Counted from the first letter of the stretch, positions 50,391 through 59,837 are shown. The stretch: 64,000 bases of DNA from CAYYBE01 sp964470345 (GCA_964470345.1 CAYYBE010000005.1:51081-115080), one strand, 5' to 3'. Notes: generated from the letters alone by a model not told the origin. Translations and numbers: made by a program.

Positions 50391-50960
50391 GTGATTTTAG
50401 CTTCAGATATTAAAAAAGGTACAAAGCTCCTCATTAAAGATCAGCCATTTATGGTTGTTGATTATCAGCATGTTAAGCCGGGAAAAGGTGGCGCCTTTCT
50501 GCGTACGAAGATGAAAAATATGATCACCGGTCTGATGCACGAAGAAACCTTCCGCAGTGAAGAAAAGATCCCAACTCCTGACCTTGAATACCGCGATATG
50601 CAGTATTTATACAGTGAAGGTGCTCTGTATAATTTTATGGATCAAGAAAATTTTGAACAAGTTGCTCTTGATGAAGGTCACTTGGGAGAAGTGATGAACT
50701 TGCTCCAAGAACAAATTATTTATACGGTTATGTATTTCAAGGGCCAGCCAGTAGCGGTTACCCCTCCAACTTTTATGGAAATGCGTGTTCTTGAAACGGT
50801 TCCAGGAGTAAAGGGTGATACAGCTCAAGGTACCCCAATGAAACCAGCCAAAACAGAAACAGGTTTGACTGTTCAAGTTCCTTTGTTTGTTAATGAAGGC
50901 GATATTGTTAAAGTTGATACTCGTGACTTGCGTTATATTGAACGCGTAAACAAAAAGTAA
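50391..50960 (+). CDS. efp: Translation elongation factor P
   Basis: Protein of 189 residues, the standard length. EF-P helps ribosomes stalled at polyproline stretches. N-terminal KOW-like domain with ASDIKKGTKLLIKDQPF and the conserved lysine loop VKPGKGGAF (K32 is the residue modified in many bacteria). The C-terminal OB domain ends TGLTVQVPLFVNEGDIVKVD, DTRDLRYIERV. GTG start at 50391 with AAGGG seven bases upstream. I see no efp-modification enzyme (epmA/epmB) nearby. nusB follows after 11 bp. Confidence 0.96.
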   Translation: MILASDIKKGTKLLIKDQPFMVVDYQHVKPGKGGAFLRTKMKNMITGLMHEETFRSEEKIPTPDLEYRDMQYLYSEGALYNFMDQENFEQVALDEGHLGEVMNLLQEQIIYTVMYFKGQPVAVTPPTFMEMRVLETVPGVKGDTAQGTPMKPAKTETGLTVQVPLFVNEGDIVKVDTRDLRYIERVNKK

Positions 50961-50971
50961 GGAGTATCTTC

Positions 50972-51517
50972 ATGAGTTGCCCAGAAGATGATATGCAAGG
51001 GCCTATTGCGCCCGAAGATGGTATAGTACAATGCGATGCGCTTTCGCCTCGCGACCAACGTGCCGCTATTTTTCACCTCTTGTATTCCATAGATTCACTT
51101 GCCTATGAGGTAAGTCTGGAAGCGATTGTTGATAATATGTCACGTGGCTTTCAATGTGTGGTTGCTGTTGATGGACCACTATTTGAAAAAGCTCGCTCAA
51201 TTATTGAACAGCGAGAAGAGCTTGATACAGAGATTAAACCGCTGTTACATAACTGGCGTTTTGATCGTCTTGGAACTTGTACGCGCCTTATTCTGCGTAT
51301 TGCGATTTGGGAATTTCTCCATTCTGACTTAGACCCTTCGGTAATTATTAACGAAGCGGTTGAGCTTGCAAAATGTTTTGCAGAAGCTGATGCCCATAAG
51401 TTTATTAATGGTTTGCTTGATGAATGGGCTCGGAACCATGGCAAGATTATGAATGAAAAACCGTCTGCCGAAGAGCCGTCTCCTGCTGATACTCCAGAAA
51501 CGGATAAAGCAGAATAA
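50972..51517 (+). CDS. nusB: Transcription antitermination factor NusB
   Basis: Protein of 181 residues. The helical NusB domain is marked by SPRDQRAAIFHLLYSID, LGTCTRLILRIAIWEFLH, PSVIINEAVELAKCFAEADA and HKFINGLLDEWAR. NusB binds boxA RNA with NusE (S10) and prevents termination in rRNA operons. It carries a charged N-terminal extension (about 25 residues) and an acidic tail rich in Pro/Glu (PSAEEPSPADTPETDKAE). Probably co-transcribed with efp; the hairpin at 51540-51577 ends the unit. Confidence 0.93.
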   Translation: MSCPEDDMQGPIAPEDGIVQCDALSPRDQRAAIFHLLYSIDSLAYEVSLEAIVDNMSRGFQCVVAVDGPLFEKARSIIEQREELDTEIKPLLHNWRFDRLGTCTRLILRIAIWEFLHSDLDPSVIINEAVELAKCFAEADAHKFINGLLDEWARNHGKIMNEKPSAEEPSPADTPETDKAE

Positions 51518-51539
51518 GAGATAAGAAGCTAAAAAAATA

Positions 51540-51577
51540 AAGCCTGCGTGTGAACTTTGTGTTTCATACGCAGGCTT
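51540..51577. terminator. Bidirectional terminator between nusB and the thioredoxin-like gene
   Basis: Perfect stem AAGCCTGCGT (51540-51549) and ACGCAGGCTT (51568-51577), extended to 15 pairs with one G-U pair (loop CTTTGTGT). A-rich sequence lies before it and ATCTTTTG after it, so it can serve both convergent genes. Confidence 0.88.
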
Positions 51578-51605
51578 ATCTTTTGTGTTCAGTGAGAAGG
51601 TTCGA

Positions 51606-52007
51606 TTAGAAACCGAGCTTATGTTGTATCTCTTGGACAAAGAGTTTGTCGCTGATGAATCCTGTTTCATGGGCGACCAGTACGCCTTGCTTAAAGTAAA
51701 GACGAGCAGGAATGCGATCTACTTTGTAGCCATCAATAATGGCCATCAACTCATCAGATTCAAGAAAATTAAGAGTGTAAAAAGAAATTTTGCTTCCCAA
51801 AGATCCTTGTGCTACCCGTTCAAAAATTGGTTTGAATTTACGGCAGGCTGGACATTCAGGTGACCAGATGTCGACAATAACGGGAATGGCGCTGTTCAGT
51901 ACTTTTGCTGTAAATTCGCTTTGATTTGCAAGCGGGAGGGCTTTGCTGTTAATTACGGTTGTGAGAGCGAGGGGGAAGAGTAACAATGAGAGGGAATGCT
52001 TAATCAT
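51606..52007 (-). CDS. Exported thioredoxin-like protein (CPAC active site)
   Basis: Protein of 133 residues. Signal peptide IKHSLSLLLFPLALTTVINS. A thioredoxin fold with IPVIVDIWSPECPACRKFKP (active site C-P-A-C instead of C-G-P-C), then ISFYTLNFLESDELMAIIDG and the cis-proline segment VDRIPARLYFKQG. An exported thioredoxin-like protein would act on disulfides of secreted proteins, of which several here are Cys-rich. Redox direction cannot be told. Confidence 0.87.
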   Translation of the reverse strand: MIKHSLSLLLFPLALTTVINSKALPLANQSEFTAKVLNSAIPVIVDIWSPECPACRKFKPIFERVAQGSLGSKISFYTLNFLESDELMAIIDGYKVDRIPARLYFKQGVLVAHETGFISDKLFVQEIQHKLGF

Positions 52008-52211
52008 ACAGGTCCTTTCTGGTGGAGAAAACTACTTTAGGAAAGCCTAACAACTTTTCCGCCAACTGGCAAAATTCAGTCTCGTGCGAATCGAATCAGT
52101 TCTGCAATCAGGTATAAGAGAGAATAACTCAAACTCTCCCAAGATACCGCTCGAATGTGTTATAGCTAAATAAGGGATAGGAGACTATTTTTAGGGAACA
52201 TAGGGGGAAGT

Positions 52212-53696
52212 GTGAAGAGTTTATATGCTCTCGTCTTGGGGGCAGTCTTTTGTTGTACATCTGAAATGAGTCTGGGAATGGCGGCAACACAAAGGCATAA
52301 TGTGCCGGCACATGTTGAAGTCCAGCCGATACCACAATCACAAGTGCCTGTGGTGCATGCAGCTGTTCCAAATCAACAACAATCTGGGGTAAGATTAGAC
52401 CCATTTATGCAACATTTATTACCAATGCTTTTACGCAAGCAGGAAATGGCTCGGGGTCATGCAAGTGTTGAAGCACTTTCTCTTGCTGATAGCAATGCTG
52501 TAGCGCTTTTAAGCGGGAAAAAATTGTATGTATGGGATGAGCAGGGGACTAAAATAAACCTCAGCGAGATAGCTGATTCTTTTATAACAGCGATTGCAAG
52601 CCATGGACAGCAGTTTGTTGTGGGAACAGCTGATAACGGTGTTTTTGTATTGAACGTGGCTCAGGGAACATGTAAAAACTTACATTTTACAGGCAAAAGT
52701 AGCGTTGCTGCCTTAACGGCTTCTCGCAATGCTATTGTTGTGACTTCAAACGACAATGCAGTACAGTTACAATTTCCCGATAATCTTTTCACGCTCCAAT
52801 TTGAGTATCCAATTACTTTGTCTGCTCATGATGGGAAAGAGGCGTTTGTTTTTGGAAATCCTAACCGAAAAGCCGTAACTATTTTTAGACAGAATGCTTC
52901 AGAGATTCGAAAGATTCCAGCATTACCTAAAGCGCTTGCGCTTGATATACGAGGTCGGTTGTATGTAGGAGCGGCAACGGGGCAGCTTTTTATTCTCAAT
53001 GAGCTTGGTAAGCAAGGGATATGGAGCTCTTTTAGTACGGGAACCCAACCTATTAAATGTATTGCTACGTATGATGAGGTTATCCTGATTGCTCATGAGG
53101 GAAGTGGGTTGCTCAAAGCCTTTGATTTCAATGGTCATCCGCGATATTCGATTCTCTTGTCACCACAGCCAGTTAAGCAGGTTGCAATAAATGAGAGCGG
53201 GGCAATTGTTTGTGTTACCCAAACAGGAAAGCTAAGAACGTGGACGATTGATCCGGCTTTAAGAGAGGCTTTCGTTCCCCTTGCCGTAGAGGAAAAGACG
53301 CTTCTGCATGCTCTGATGTTTTTTGCGCAGAAATATGGATTTTCAGAGGAGTCGTTTTTAGAGCGGTATCCGCAGTATCAAGGGCGTATGGAGGATATAC
53401 CGCAAGTTTTTAGGGACAAGCTAAAAAAAGAGTATCCAATCATGTATTCTTCGCAGGGAGTTCCTGCTTTTGCTTCGGGGCGGTTGATGTCTGTTAGAGG
53501 TAGGATTAACCGGTATTTGCTCAGGATGCAGCGGTTTGCACAAGGGCATGCTGAGCTGACAACCGGAGCTATCATAACGATTGTCTATCTTGCGCTGTTT
53601 CAACGGCCGGTTATTCGAAAGACTTCTGACACGTTTATGGCGTGGTTACGTAATCTCTGTGGAATGGGTAGGAAAACAAGGTTTTGGATCTTTTGA
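52212..53696 (+). CDS. Exported WD40-like beta-propeller protein with C-terminal membrane helix
   Basis: Protein of 494 residues, GTG start after AGGGGGAAG. Signal peptide MKSLYALVLGAVFCCTSEMS; then a Pro/Gln-rich linker (30-60). Residues about 80-350 show repeats of the form h-A-h-S/T...h-x-V...G-x-h-x-V-W (VALLSGKKLYVWDEQGTKI, QFVVGTADNGVFVLN, GRLYVGAATGQLFILNELG, IVCVTQTGKLRTWTIDP), consistent with a seven-blade-like propeller. A helical part (360-450) and a membrane helix (AIITIVYLALFQ) follow. Two exported propellers in the window (this and 55607) share a C-terminal region with FRDKLKKEYPI or VQENLKKTCKP-like helices. Function unknown; possibly a host-directed protein. Confidence 0.7.
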   Translation: MKSLYALVLGAVFCCTSEMSLGMAATQRHNVPAHVEVQPIPQSQVPVVHAAVPNQQQSGVRLDPFMQHLLPMLLRKQEMARGHASVEALSLADSNAVALLSGKKLYVWDEQGTKINLSEIADSFITAIASHGQQFVVGTADNGVFVLNVAQGTCKNLHFTGKSSVAALTASRNAIVVTSNDNAVQLQFPDNLFTLQFEYPITLSAHDGKEAFVFGNPNRKAVTIFRQNASEIRKIPALPKALALDIRGRLYVGAATGQLFILNELGKQGIWSSFSTGTQPIKCIATYDEVILIAHEGSGLLKAFDFNGHPRYSILLSPQPVKQVAINESGAIVCVTQTGKLRTWTIDPALREAFVPLAVEEKTLLHALMFFAQKYGFSEESFLERYPQYQGRMEDIPQVFRDKLKKEYPIMYSSQGVPAFASGRLMSVRGRINRYLLRMQRFAQGHAELTTGAIITIVYLALFQRPVIRKTSDTFMAWLRNLCGMGRKTRFWIF

Positions 53697-53917
53697 TTTA
53701 AACCTTGGAAAGAAGCCCATAGTTGTCCTTGCAATAGTTACGTTTTGCAGACTGAATCAGCTTTATTGACAAAGTGTTATTGATGGATAATCTGTTAAAA
53801 GACGGGTTTTCCAAATGTCTTTATCGGTAGGTGCATGTTACCTGGCATTGTGAGAACGCTGCAGCAATTCTTAATCTTAGGGTTGGGCTTTTCATGAATA
53901 TGTTGTTCGGAGATTCT

Positions 53918-55543
53918 ATGCGAGATACCGATTTCTTGTTTTTAAAGGTTTCTGTTTTTTCCCAAACATTATTGGCTTTAAGTGGACCCTTGTGGGGCTG
54001 CAACCAACAGGCTGCCCTGAGAGACGCTCGACTTGTTGCGCCTGAAAAAGTACAAAAATCTGAAAATGAGATTAAAAAACAGCTTGCTGAACGTAGGGTT
54101 CGTTTTCAAGCCCTTGTTGTACCCGTCTTGCGCGGTGCTTTGCCGCCAGCCAACGGAGGCGAACGGCTTGAACAGATAGAAGGAGCAGAGCAGGATATTA
54201 CCTATCTTATCGTTATGCCTGATCATCTGGACCTTGGTGCTAAGGATATAATTAAAGAGTCTGATTCTGAAATGTTTACAGGGTATCAATTTAAAGAATT
54301 AATGCATGGAAGTAATGAGAAAAACGCACAAGGAATCAGCGTGTATCCTGGCAAACATCCGCGCGGGCATAGTCTTTTGTTAGTTCGCGTAGTAATTGGG
54401 AATAACAACGCAAATGAAGAAGGGCGTGATGGCAGGCATTCTTATTACTATGAAATTGATCACTTTCACCAATTGATGCAGAATGTCGAAGCTCGAGAGC
54501 CTCACGATGACAATTTCTTGTTATGTAAAAATCAGGACAAAATTTGCTATTTCAGCTGTAGGCCGGGCGCAAAACGTTTTGCGTATGCAGGTTCTTTCCT
54601 CGACCTGAAAGCCGCGGCATCGCGAAATGATGGATTGTACAAAGTCTTGCGTGATAATGGCTATAATATGGGCAAGCTTGATAGAGTACTTGCTGTGGTG
54701 CGCAAGGGAGAGGCGCAAGAGCGCCAGGCTGCTGAGCCGCTCGAGCAAGATTTGCCTTTGTTACATCCTGTTGTTAACCCAGCTCCCTTGCCAATTCAAC
54801 AACCACAAGTAATGCGACTTCAGGAACCCCTTCCAGCGCAGCCACGCATTCAACAAGTTCCTCCTCCTGTAGTGCCGATAGCTCCTGTTGCTAATCCAGC
54901 TCCCCTGCCGATTCAACAACCACAAGTAGTGCGACTTCAGGAAGCCGTTCCAGCGCAGCCGCGTATTCAACAAGTTCCTCTTCCTGTGGTGCCGATAGCT
55001 CCAGTACCTGCTGATAATCTCCATTCGCAATTACGTGAACGGCGTAAAAATTTTGGAAAATGGCTATTAACTCTAGGAGCTCCTGTGCTGTTGGCGTTTT
55101 GCCATGGGGTACTTAATAATTTTTTAGCACGCAAAACTGGTTATGGACTAAAAAGATTCACGATTATTCAGGTTCCGTGGCATGAAAGATTTTTGGGGAC
55201 GATCGTTTATCCTTTGCACATGATGCTTTTTAAAGCGCTTTTAGACTTGAGTGGTCCGTTTCCTCGAGATGCGCATTGGAATGAAAAGGTGTATGACAGC
55301 ATTGCTTTAGCGTCGGTGTATTTCATGTCTGTTGGTTGTATTGAAGAATTAGCCGAATATATTCCTCTCCCTGGTTATCAAGGAGTAAGGATGTATGCTG
55401 CTCCTGGTAGTCCTGAGCGATTTCATCAATATAATCTTGCTTGTTATAGTGGTGCGGCTTGTGCTGTTCTTGTAGTTCCTGCTTTCATTGCTCACGCTGG
55501 ACATGAGATGTGGGCTGGTGTGCTTTCGTTATTATATCCGTAA
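53918..55543 (+). CDS. Exported proline-rich repeat protein (possible lipoprotein)
   Basis: Protein of 541 residues with ATG 53918 (GGAG six bases upstream). The start FLKVSVFSQTLLALSGPLWG then C resembles a lipoprotein signal with a non-ideal lipobox (LWGC). A charged helical region and an orphan globular domain (about 90-280, DITYLIVMPDHLDLGAKDII; HSYYYEIDHFHQLMQ) come next, then two 39-residue Pro/Gln-rich repeats (see repeat feature). The C-terminal part (about 365-541) has hydrophobic segments (WLLTLGAPVLLAFCHGVL; ACAVLVVPAFIAHAG). No known family. In the block 52.2-58.7 kb it stands between two propeller proteins and may be an envelope or host-facing protein. Confidence 0.5.
   Translation: MRDTDFLFLKVSVFSQTLLALSGPLWGCNQQAALRDARLVAPEKVQKSENEIKKQLAERRVRFQALVVPVLRGALPPANGGERLEQIEGAEQDITYLIVMPDHLDLGAKDIIKESDSEMFTGYQFKELMHGSNEKNAQGISVYPGKHPRGHSLLLVRVVIGNNNANEEGRDGRHSYYYEIDHFHQLMQNVEAREPHDDNFLLCKNQDKICYFSCRPGAKRFAYAGSFLDLKAAASRNDGLYKVLRDNGYNMGKLDRVLAVVRKGEAQERQAAEPLEQDLPLLHPVVNPAPLPIQQPQVMRLQEPLPAQPRIQQVPPPVVPIAPVANPAPLPIQQPQVVRLQEAVPAQPRIQQVPLPVVPIAPVPADNLHSQLRERRKNFGKWLLTLGAPVLLAFCHGVLNNFLARKTGYGLKRFTIIQVPWHERFLGTIVYPLHMMLFKALLDLSGPFPRDAHWNEKVYDSIALASVYFMSVGCIEELAEYIPLPGYQGVRMYAAPGSPERFHQYNLACYSGAACAVLVVPAFIAHAGHEMWAGVLSLLYP
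54776..55009 (+). repeat. Two 117-bp in-frame repeats
   Basis: 54776-54892 and 54893-55009 encode 39-residue units, NPAPLPIQQPQVMRLQ-EPLP then AQPRIQQVPPPVVPIAPVA, and NPAPLPIQQPQVVRLQ-EAVP then AQPRIQQVPLPVVPIAPVP. The DNA differs at few positions, so duplication is recent. The Pro-rich unit is of a kind that could bind SH3/WW-type domains or span the envelope. Confidence 0.92.
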
Positions 55544-55606
55544 AACGATGCTACCATTTGCTCTTCGGCCCTCCCCTTAGTATCCTGATCAAGAATAGAT
55601 GAGGAT

Positions 55607-57346
55607 ATGAAGATTAAAGGGGTAAAAATGCCTTTTATTGCATTTCTATTAGTATTTTTCATTTCATCCGATTCCTGGACGGCTTCTCAGAGTTTGTCCC
55701 TATCTGATTGCGCTCAAGTTGAGACTAAGCGGCAGAAGGAAATCCGCGAACAGTTTTTCCCTGGCGAGAATCAGCGACGTTTTGATTCTTATCTTGATAT
55801 TACGAATCTCCCGCATGATACCCTTGATATTGTGAGGGGCTACTTACGTGATGACCGGGATTTCTGGGTTGCCTCAGTGCAATCACAGGTAGTTTCTGAA
55901 GAGGGAGCGGTCAACGCTTTTACCGTTGGAACCAAAGAGGCTCTCTACGCTGTCTTTGTGATGGCGGACCATTCGCTTAAAGTTCAAAAAATAACTTCCA
56001 GTGGGGCACAGAGCATAGCCACGTTGCGTGGCTGTCGTGCGCCTGTATGTTGTGTCGCCATTTCTCCCGATGGAAAATATCTGTGCGCCGCAGACGATAG
56101 ATACCTTAAGATCTGGGACTTGCACACTCATGCATGCAGAGCAACGCATTGTAGTTGTCTTAAACCTTTTTCTCGCATGGAATTTGTAACCGAAGGTAAT
56201 GATGCTTTTTATCTGATAACGCACAATAATGGAGATAACAGAATCGACATGCTTCTTCCGCGTATTGGGGAGGTGGCGTTTGTTCGAAACGCTCAAAATG
56301 AAGATCACTCGTCCTTGTATTCTATTGATGACTTACGTCGTAATGAAGTTGCGTTCACATTCCAGGATTTGGGTACTGGGAGGGCTCTTGTGGTCACGGA
56401 GCATCGTTGCTCTGTGTATGATCGAAAGCATTGGGAATTTCAAAATGCTCATCGTTCTCTGCAAGAACTTCCAGAGTATCTCTTGGCAGGACGTATTTCG
56501 GAAACCTATCAAAATAGGTTGTTTGTCCTTACTGAACAGGCGTTGTATACCTATTATTTTGATTGCACAAAGCAAGAGTATGCACAATTGCTTTCAAAGC
56601 AACCAGTTAAAAAAATACAATTTTCTTTTCCGTCACATGTGATGTTAAGTGATGATGGCCGTTTTTGCGCGGGGATATCAAAAAATTATTTTGATTTATG
56701 GGATCTAGCCCATGAGATACGTCTCTATCATGTACCTTTGACCGGGAATCAATTAGTTCAAATTGATAAACTCTTTTTTTCTCCCCAGGGGTATAGCTTT
56801 GCTATTGTAGATGATGCAACAAAACAAGTGACCTGCCATTTCTTTGATGCTGAAATAGCGCAGCACCTTTATTCACTTGCATTGGCGGATGCAGAATTTA
56901 TTCAAAACATGGTTCAGAAAAACGCTTTACCTCTTAATAAGCAAGAGCGCTCTTACTTTGCGACGCTTCCCCTGTGTGTACAAGAGAATCTGAAAAAAAC
57001 TTGTAAGCCTAATCTGCTTGAAGATCTATCTGAGCAGCAGAAAAGGGTTGTCGATCTTCTGCTTTCAAAGCCCCGCACCGTTCCACCGCACAAGGTGAAA
57101 CTTACAAAAACGGGGGCGCAAAAGTTTGCGACGTTGCCCTTTGCCTTACAAAATGAATTCGAAAAATCATATGACATCCGTAAGCCATGGGCTTGGTGGA
57201 AGAAAACAGCGGTTACTGCGGTGTCAGCGTTAGCTCTTGATTTTCTTGCATCTCGTTTCATAACAAAAAAGCCGATGCTTGCACAATATGCATGGCGCTT
57301 TATGGTGGGCTTGGCGGCTGCTTCACAAAAAGTTTTTCAGCACTAA
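55607..57346 (+). CDS. Exported WD40 beta-propeller protein with F-box-like segment
   Basis: Protein of 579 residues. Signal peptide KMPFIAFLLVFFISSDSWTA. Residues about 63-87 (NLPHDTLDIVRGYLRD) resemble an F-box helix pair, LP-x-x-x-x-x-x-I-x-x-x-L. Propeller repeats follow, the clearest being VCCVAISPDGKYLCAADDRY with LKIWDLHTH, then VMLSDDGRFCAGISKNY with FDLWDL. Later come a helical region (PLNKQERSYFATLPLCVQEN) and a C-terminal hydrophobic helix (TAVTAVSALALDFLASRF). F-box plus WD40 is the layout of eukaryotic SCF substrate receptors; here it comes with an export signal. The F-box reading is weak and rests on pattern alone. ATG 55628 is an alternative start with a better ribosome site (AAAGGGG). 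Confidence 0.6.
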   Translation: MKIKGVKMPFIAFLLVFFISSDSWTASQSLSLSDCAQVETKRQKEIREQFFPGENQRRFDSYLDITNLPHDTLDIVRGYLRDDRDFWVASVQSQVVSEEGAVNAFTVGTKEALYAVFVMADHSLKVQKITSSGAQSIATLRGCRAPVCCVAISPDGKYLCAADDRYLKIWDLHTHACRATHCSCLKPFSRMEFVTEGNDAFYLITHNNGDNRIDMLLPRIGEVAFVRNAQNEDHSSLYSIDDLRRNEVAFTFQDLGTGRALVVTEHRCSVYDRKHWEFQNAHRSLQELPEYLLAGRISETYQNRLFVLTEQALYTYYFDCTKQEYAQLLSKQPVKKIQFSFPSHVMLSDDGRFCAGISKNYFDLWDLAHEIRLYHVPLTGNQLVQIDKLFFSPQGYSFAIVDDATKQVTCHFFDAEIAQHLYSLALADAEFIQNMVQKNALPLNKQERSYFATLPLCVQENLKKTCKPNLLEDLSEQQKRVVDLLLSKPRTVPPHKVKLTKTGAQKFATLPFALQNEFEKSYDIRKPWAWWKKTAVTAVSALALDFLASRFITKKPMLAQYAWRFMVGLAAASQKVFQH

Positions 57347-57445
57347 AAGATCTTGCCTTTTCCCCTTCTTATTCTCTTGCATTCATAAAACCTGATGTAG
57401 TATGGTTGCCTTCAGAAGCAGTACATTTGTTATGAAGGAGAAGAT

Positions 57446-58738
57446 ATGAAAAGGATTTTTCTGGCAGTAGGAATGTTGGGGTTAGTGGTCTCTCTCAATG
57501 GTGCATCACGCTCGCTGAGTAAGGCTAAGGGCAATAGGGAGTATTCTGCCGAAAGCTTGCAAGCAATGGGTTTGGAGGCGCGGCTTACGACTATTGGCAA
57601 TGGGGCTGGTGCAAGGCGGGTACTTAAACCTTGGGCCTATGCCTCTTTTGATATGTCGACAACAGGCCGAGCCCTTGCAGAACGCCTAGAAAGAGAAATT
57701 CAAACAACGGTAAATAGGGCAGTTGCCGAGGAAAGCGAAGACGTTATTGTTGGCTGTTGTGTTATGCGTGACAATCAACTCAAGCCCGATACCTGGAGAA
57801 TTCAGAATATTGATGATCCACTCATTTTTTTTCCTAAAATCGGCAGTGGAGATCTGCTCATGGTCGGTTGTGTGGGTCATGGCGAAGTGAGAATTTACTA
57901 CTTTCTTGGTGGAAAAGAAGTGAAAGCGTATGATGAGAATGATAAAAAAAATGGGCACTGTTTTCATGATCAAACGGATTTAATTAAAAAAATTAAAGAT
58001 CATGCCGAGCAGAGCAATGAACAATGTGTTCTTTCAGCGCAAGAGGAGAAAACCCTTGAGACTTTTCCTGAGTCAATGCGTTTAATTTTATCCTTACGAT
58101 TATCAGGAAGACAGAATCAACAAATAGTGAGCGCTGCGAGCTCTTCTTCTGTTTCTTCACAATCAAGTTCATCTGTGCTCAGTCAGAGTTCATCTTCTGT
58201 TGGACAGACAAGTTTATCTGCTGTGTCCCAATCAGCTTCGGCAGTTTCAAGTCAAAACCACATTGCTGTCAATCAGCAACAGGTAGAGGAAATTGCAAAA
58301 ATTGCTGCAGTGCAGCGAGTACAAAATGAGGTTGAAGCCCGGGTGGTCAGTGATGTTCCTCGAATTAGCGCTATCCCTCTTCGAGCAGGACGTGTGGTGA
58401 TTGAAGAGCAAAATGCACCAGTACCTGCGCAGCCGCAGGTCGAACTAAATCGCCAAGAAAACCAAGCGCGACTAGAACAAGCGCCTCAAGTACAACAACT
58501 TAATCAGCAGCAACAGCTTCCACAGGCAAATCCTCAGCAGGGTAAGTGGGGTTGGAAAAGAAAAACAGCGTTAATTGTTGGAGCAGCTGTGGTAATTGGT
58601 TCAGGCGCTGGAGTTGCGGCATTGGGTGTTGCTGGAGCAAAAGCAGTTGCCATAAAAGCAGGTTGTTATCTGGCACCCCACCTCATGAGACAGTTAGGGT
58701 GGATGGCAGTAAGGCCATGGTGGTATTTAGGTCTTTAA
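57446..58738 (+). CDS. Exported Ser/Gln-rich low-complexity protein
   Basis: Protein of 430 residues with signal peptide MKRIFLAVGMLGLVVSLNGA, after GAAGGAG. An orphan globular part (about 40-200; DVIVGCCVMRDNQL, GSGDLLMVGCVGHGEVRIYY) is followed by a Ser-rich stretch (about 230-272, SSSSVSSQSSSSVLSQSSSS), a Gln-rich stretch (about 330-368) and a C-terminal glycine-rich hydrophobic helix (TALIVGAAVVIGSGAGVAAL). The Ser and Gln tracts are new in this window. Such proteins may be envelope-attached or effectors. No family recognised. Confidence 0.45.
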   Translation: MKRIFLAVGMLGLVVSLNGASRSLSKAKGNREYSAESLQAMGLEARLTTIGNGAGARRVLKPWAYASFDMSTTGRALAERLEREIQTTVNRAVAEESEDVIVGCCVMRDNQLKPDTWRIQNIDDPLIFFPKIGSGDLLMVGCVGHGEVRIYYFLGGKEVKAYDENDKKNGHCFHDQTDLIKKIKDHAEQSNEQCVLSAQEEKTLETFPESMRLILSLRLSGRQNQQIVSAASSSSVSSQSSSSVLSQSSSSVGQTSLSAVSQSASAVSSQNHIAVNQQQVEEIAKIAAVQRVQNEVEARVVSDVPRISAIPLRAGRVVIEEQNAPVPAQPQVELNRQENQARLEQAPQVQQLNQQQQLPQANPQQGKWGWKRKTALIVGAAVVIGSGAGVAALGVAGAKAVAIKAGCYLAPHLMRQLGWMAVRPWWYLGL

Positions 58739-58763
58739 TCCAGCTGAGCTATGAGGGGGACGT

Positions 58764-59837
58764 ATGGAAGCGACATTACGGGAAGTGGTCTATCAAAAAG
58801 ATTTTTTAAAAACACGGTATTGTGTTCTTGCCGGCGATATTGGAGGAACCAATAGTAACTTTGGTATCTTCGAAATGCGGGGGACGACGCCAACGCTGCT
58901 TGTCTCTTTGCATGCGCAGAGCCAACGTGTAACCGATTTTGGTACGCTGACCAAACAGGTGCTTGAGTATGCTCAAAAAAACTATGGCATTGAAATACGT
59001 AAAGCCTGTTTTGGTGCAGCTGGTATCAGTACTGCTGAACGAGATTATATTAAACCAACGAATCTCCCGATAGCTCTTGAAGCGCGCGCGATTGAGCAGG
59101 CCAGTGGTCTTGAGAGTCTTATTTTAATCAATGACTTTGAGGCGGTAGGCTTGGGAATCGACAGCATTAATCAACAAGATGTTGTTTGTATTAATCGCGG
59201 AGTTCCTAAAAAGCATGGCCAAAAGGCCTGTCTTGGCGCAGGGACGGGGATGGGGAAAGCAGCACTCTTGTGGAATCGCCACTTTCATCGGTATCTCCCC
59301 TTTGCGTCCGAAGGGGGCCATGCTGACTGTACTGCGCAAACGCAACAAGAGTATGAGCTTTTTAAGTTTATTACGACTGAACGGAATCATGGTTGTCCGG
59401 TCTCTTGGGAAGATATTCTTTCTGGCTGTGGAATCAAGCGCATTTATCGGTTTTTAGCAACAGAGCGCTCTTATCCAGAAACGGAGATTAGCAAAGAGAT
59501 AGAAAGAACCGGCTTTAAACCTGATCTGATTTCATACTACGCCGAGCAAGACAGTCGCTGCGCTGATACATTTGCATTGTATACGACGTTCTATGCTCGC
59601 TGTGCAAAAAACTTTGTGCTTGATACGTTAGCGCTGAATGGTGTCTATATTGCTGGTGGTATTGCTGCTCGTAATCTTAATCTCTTTCGTCAGCCCCATT
59701 TTTTGCAGGAGTTTATGCGTTGTGGAGCACAGAGCAAAACGTTGCAGGACGTGCCTGTCTATGTGGTTGCTGACTATAATGTAAGCTTGTACGGTGCCGT
59801 CGGCTTTTTACAGTTACGCGAGCAGGGTGTTTTGTGA
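58764..59837 (+). CDS. glk: Glucokinase
   Basis: Protein of 357 residues. ATP-dependent phosphorylation of glucose to glucose-6-phosphate. The ATP-binding motif VLAGDIGGTNSNFGIFE, catalytic ILINDFEAVGLGI, ACLGAGTGMGKAAL, PFASEGGHADCTA and GVYIAGGIAARNL identify the bacterial Glk branch rather than ROK kinases. About 25 extra N-terminal residues precede the ATP motif compared with E. coli Glk. It is coupled (GTGA overlap) to pgi, giving a two-gene sugar-entry unit. No PTS is seen here. Confidence 0.93.
   Translation: MEATLREVVYQKDFLKTRYCVLAGDIGGTNSNFGIFEMRGTTPTLLVSLHAQSQRVTDFGTLTKQVLEYAQKNYGIEIRKACFGAAGISTAERDYIKPTNLPIALEARAIEQASGLESLILINDFEAVGLGIDSINQQDVVCINRGVPKKHGQKACLGAGTGMGKAALLWNRHFHRYLPFASEGGHADCTAQTQQEYELFKFITTERNHGCPVSWEDILSGCGIKRIYRFLATERSYPETEISKEIERTGFKPDLISYYAEQDSRCADTFALYTTFYARCAKNFVLDTLALNGVYIAGGIAARNLNLFRQPHFLQEFMRCGAQSKTLQDVPVYVVADYNVSLYGAVGFLQLREQGVL

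Noticed and set aside
53766..53791. TTGACA...GATAAT as promoter of the proline-rich repeat protein
   Set aside because: The spacing is only 14 bp, too short for a normal sigma70 promoter, so not listed as a feature.
56229..56642. Second-frame 137-codon ORF within the WD40 gene
   Set aside because: Overlaps the propeller-coding frame fully and encodes no plausible protein.
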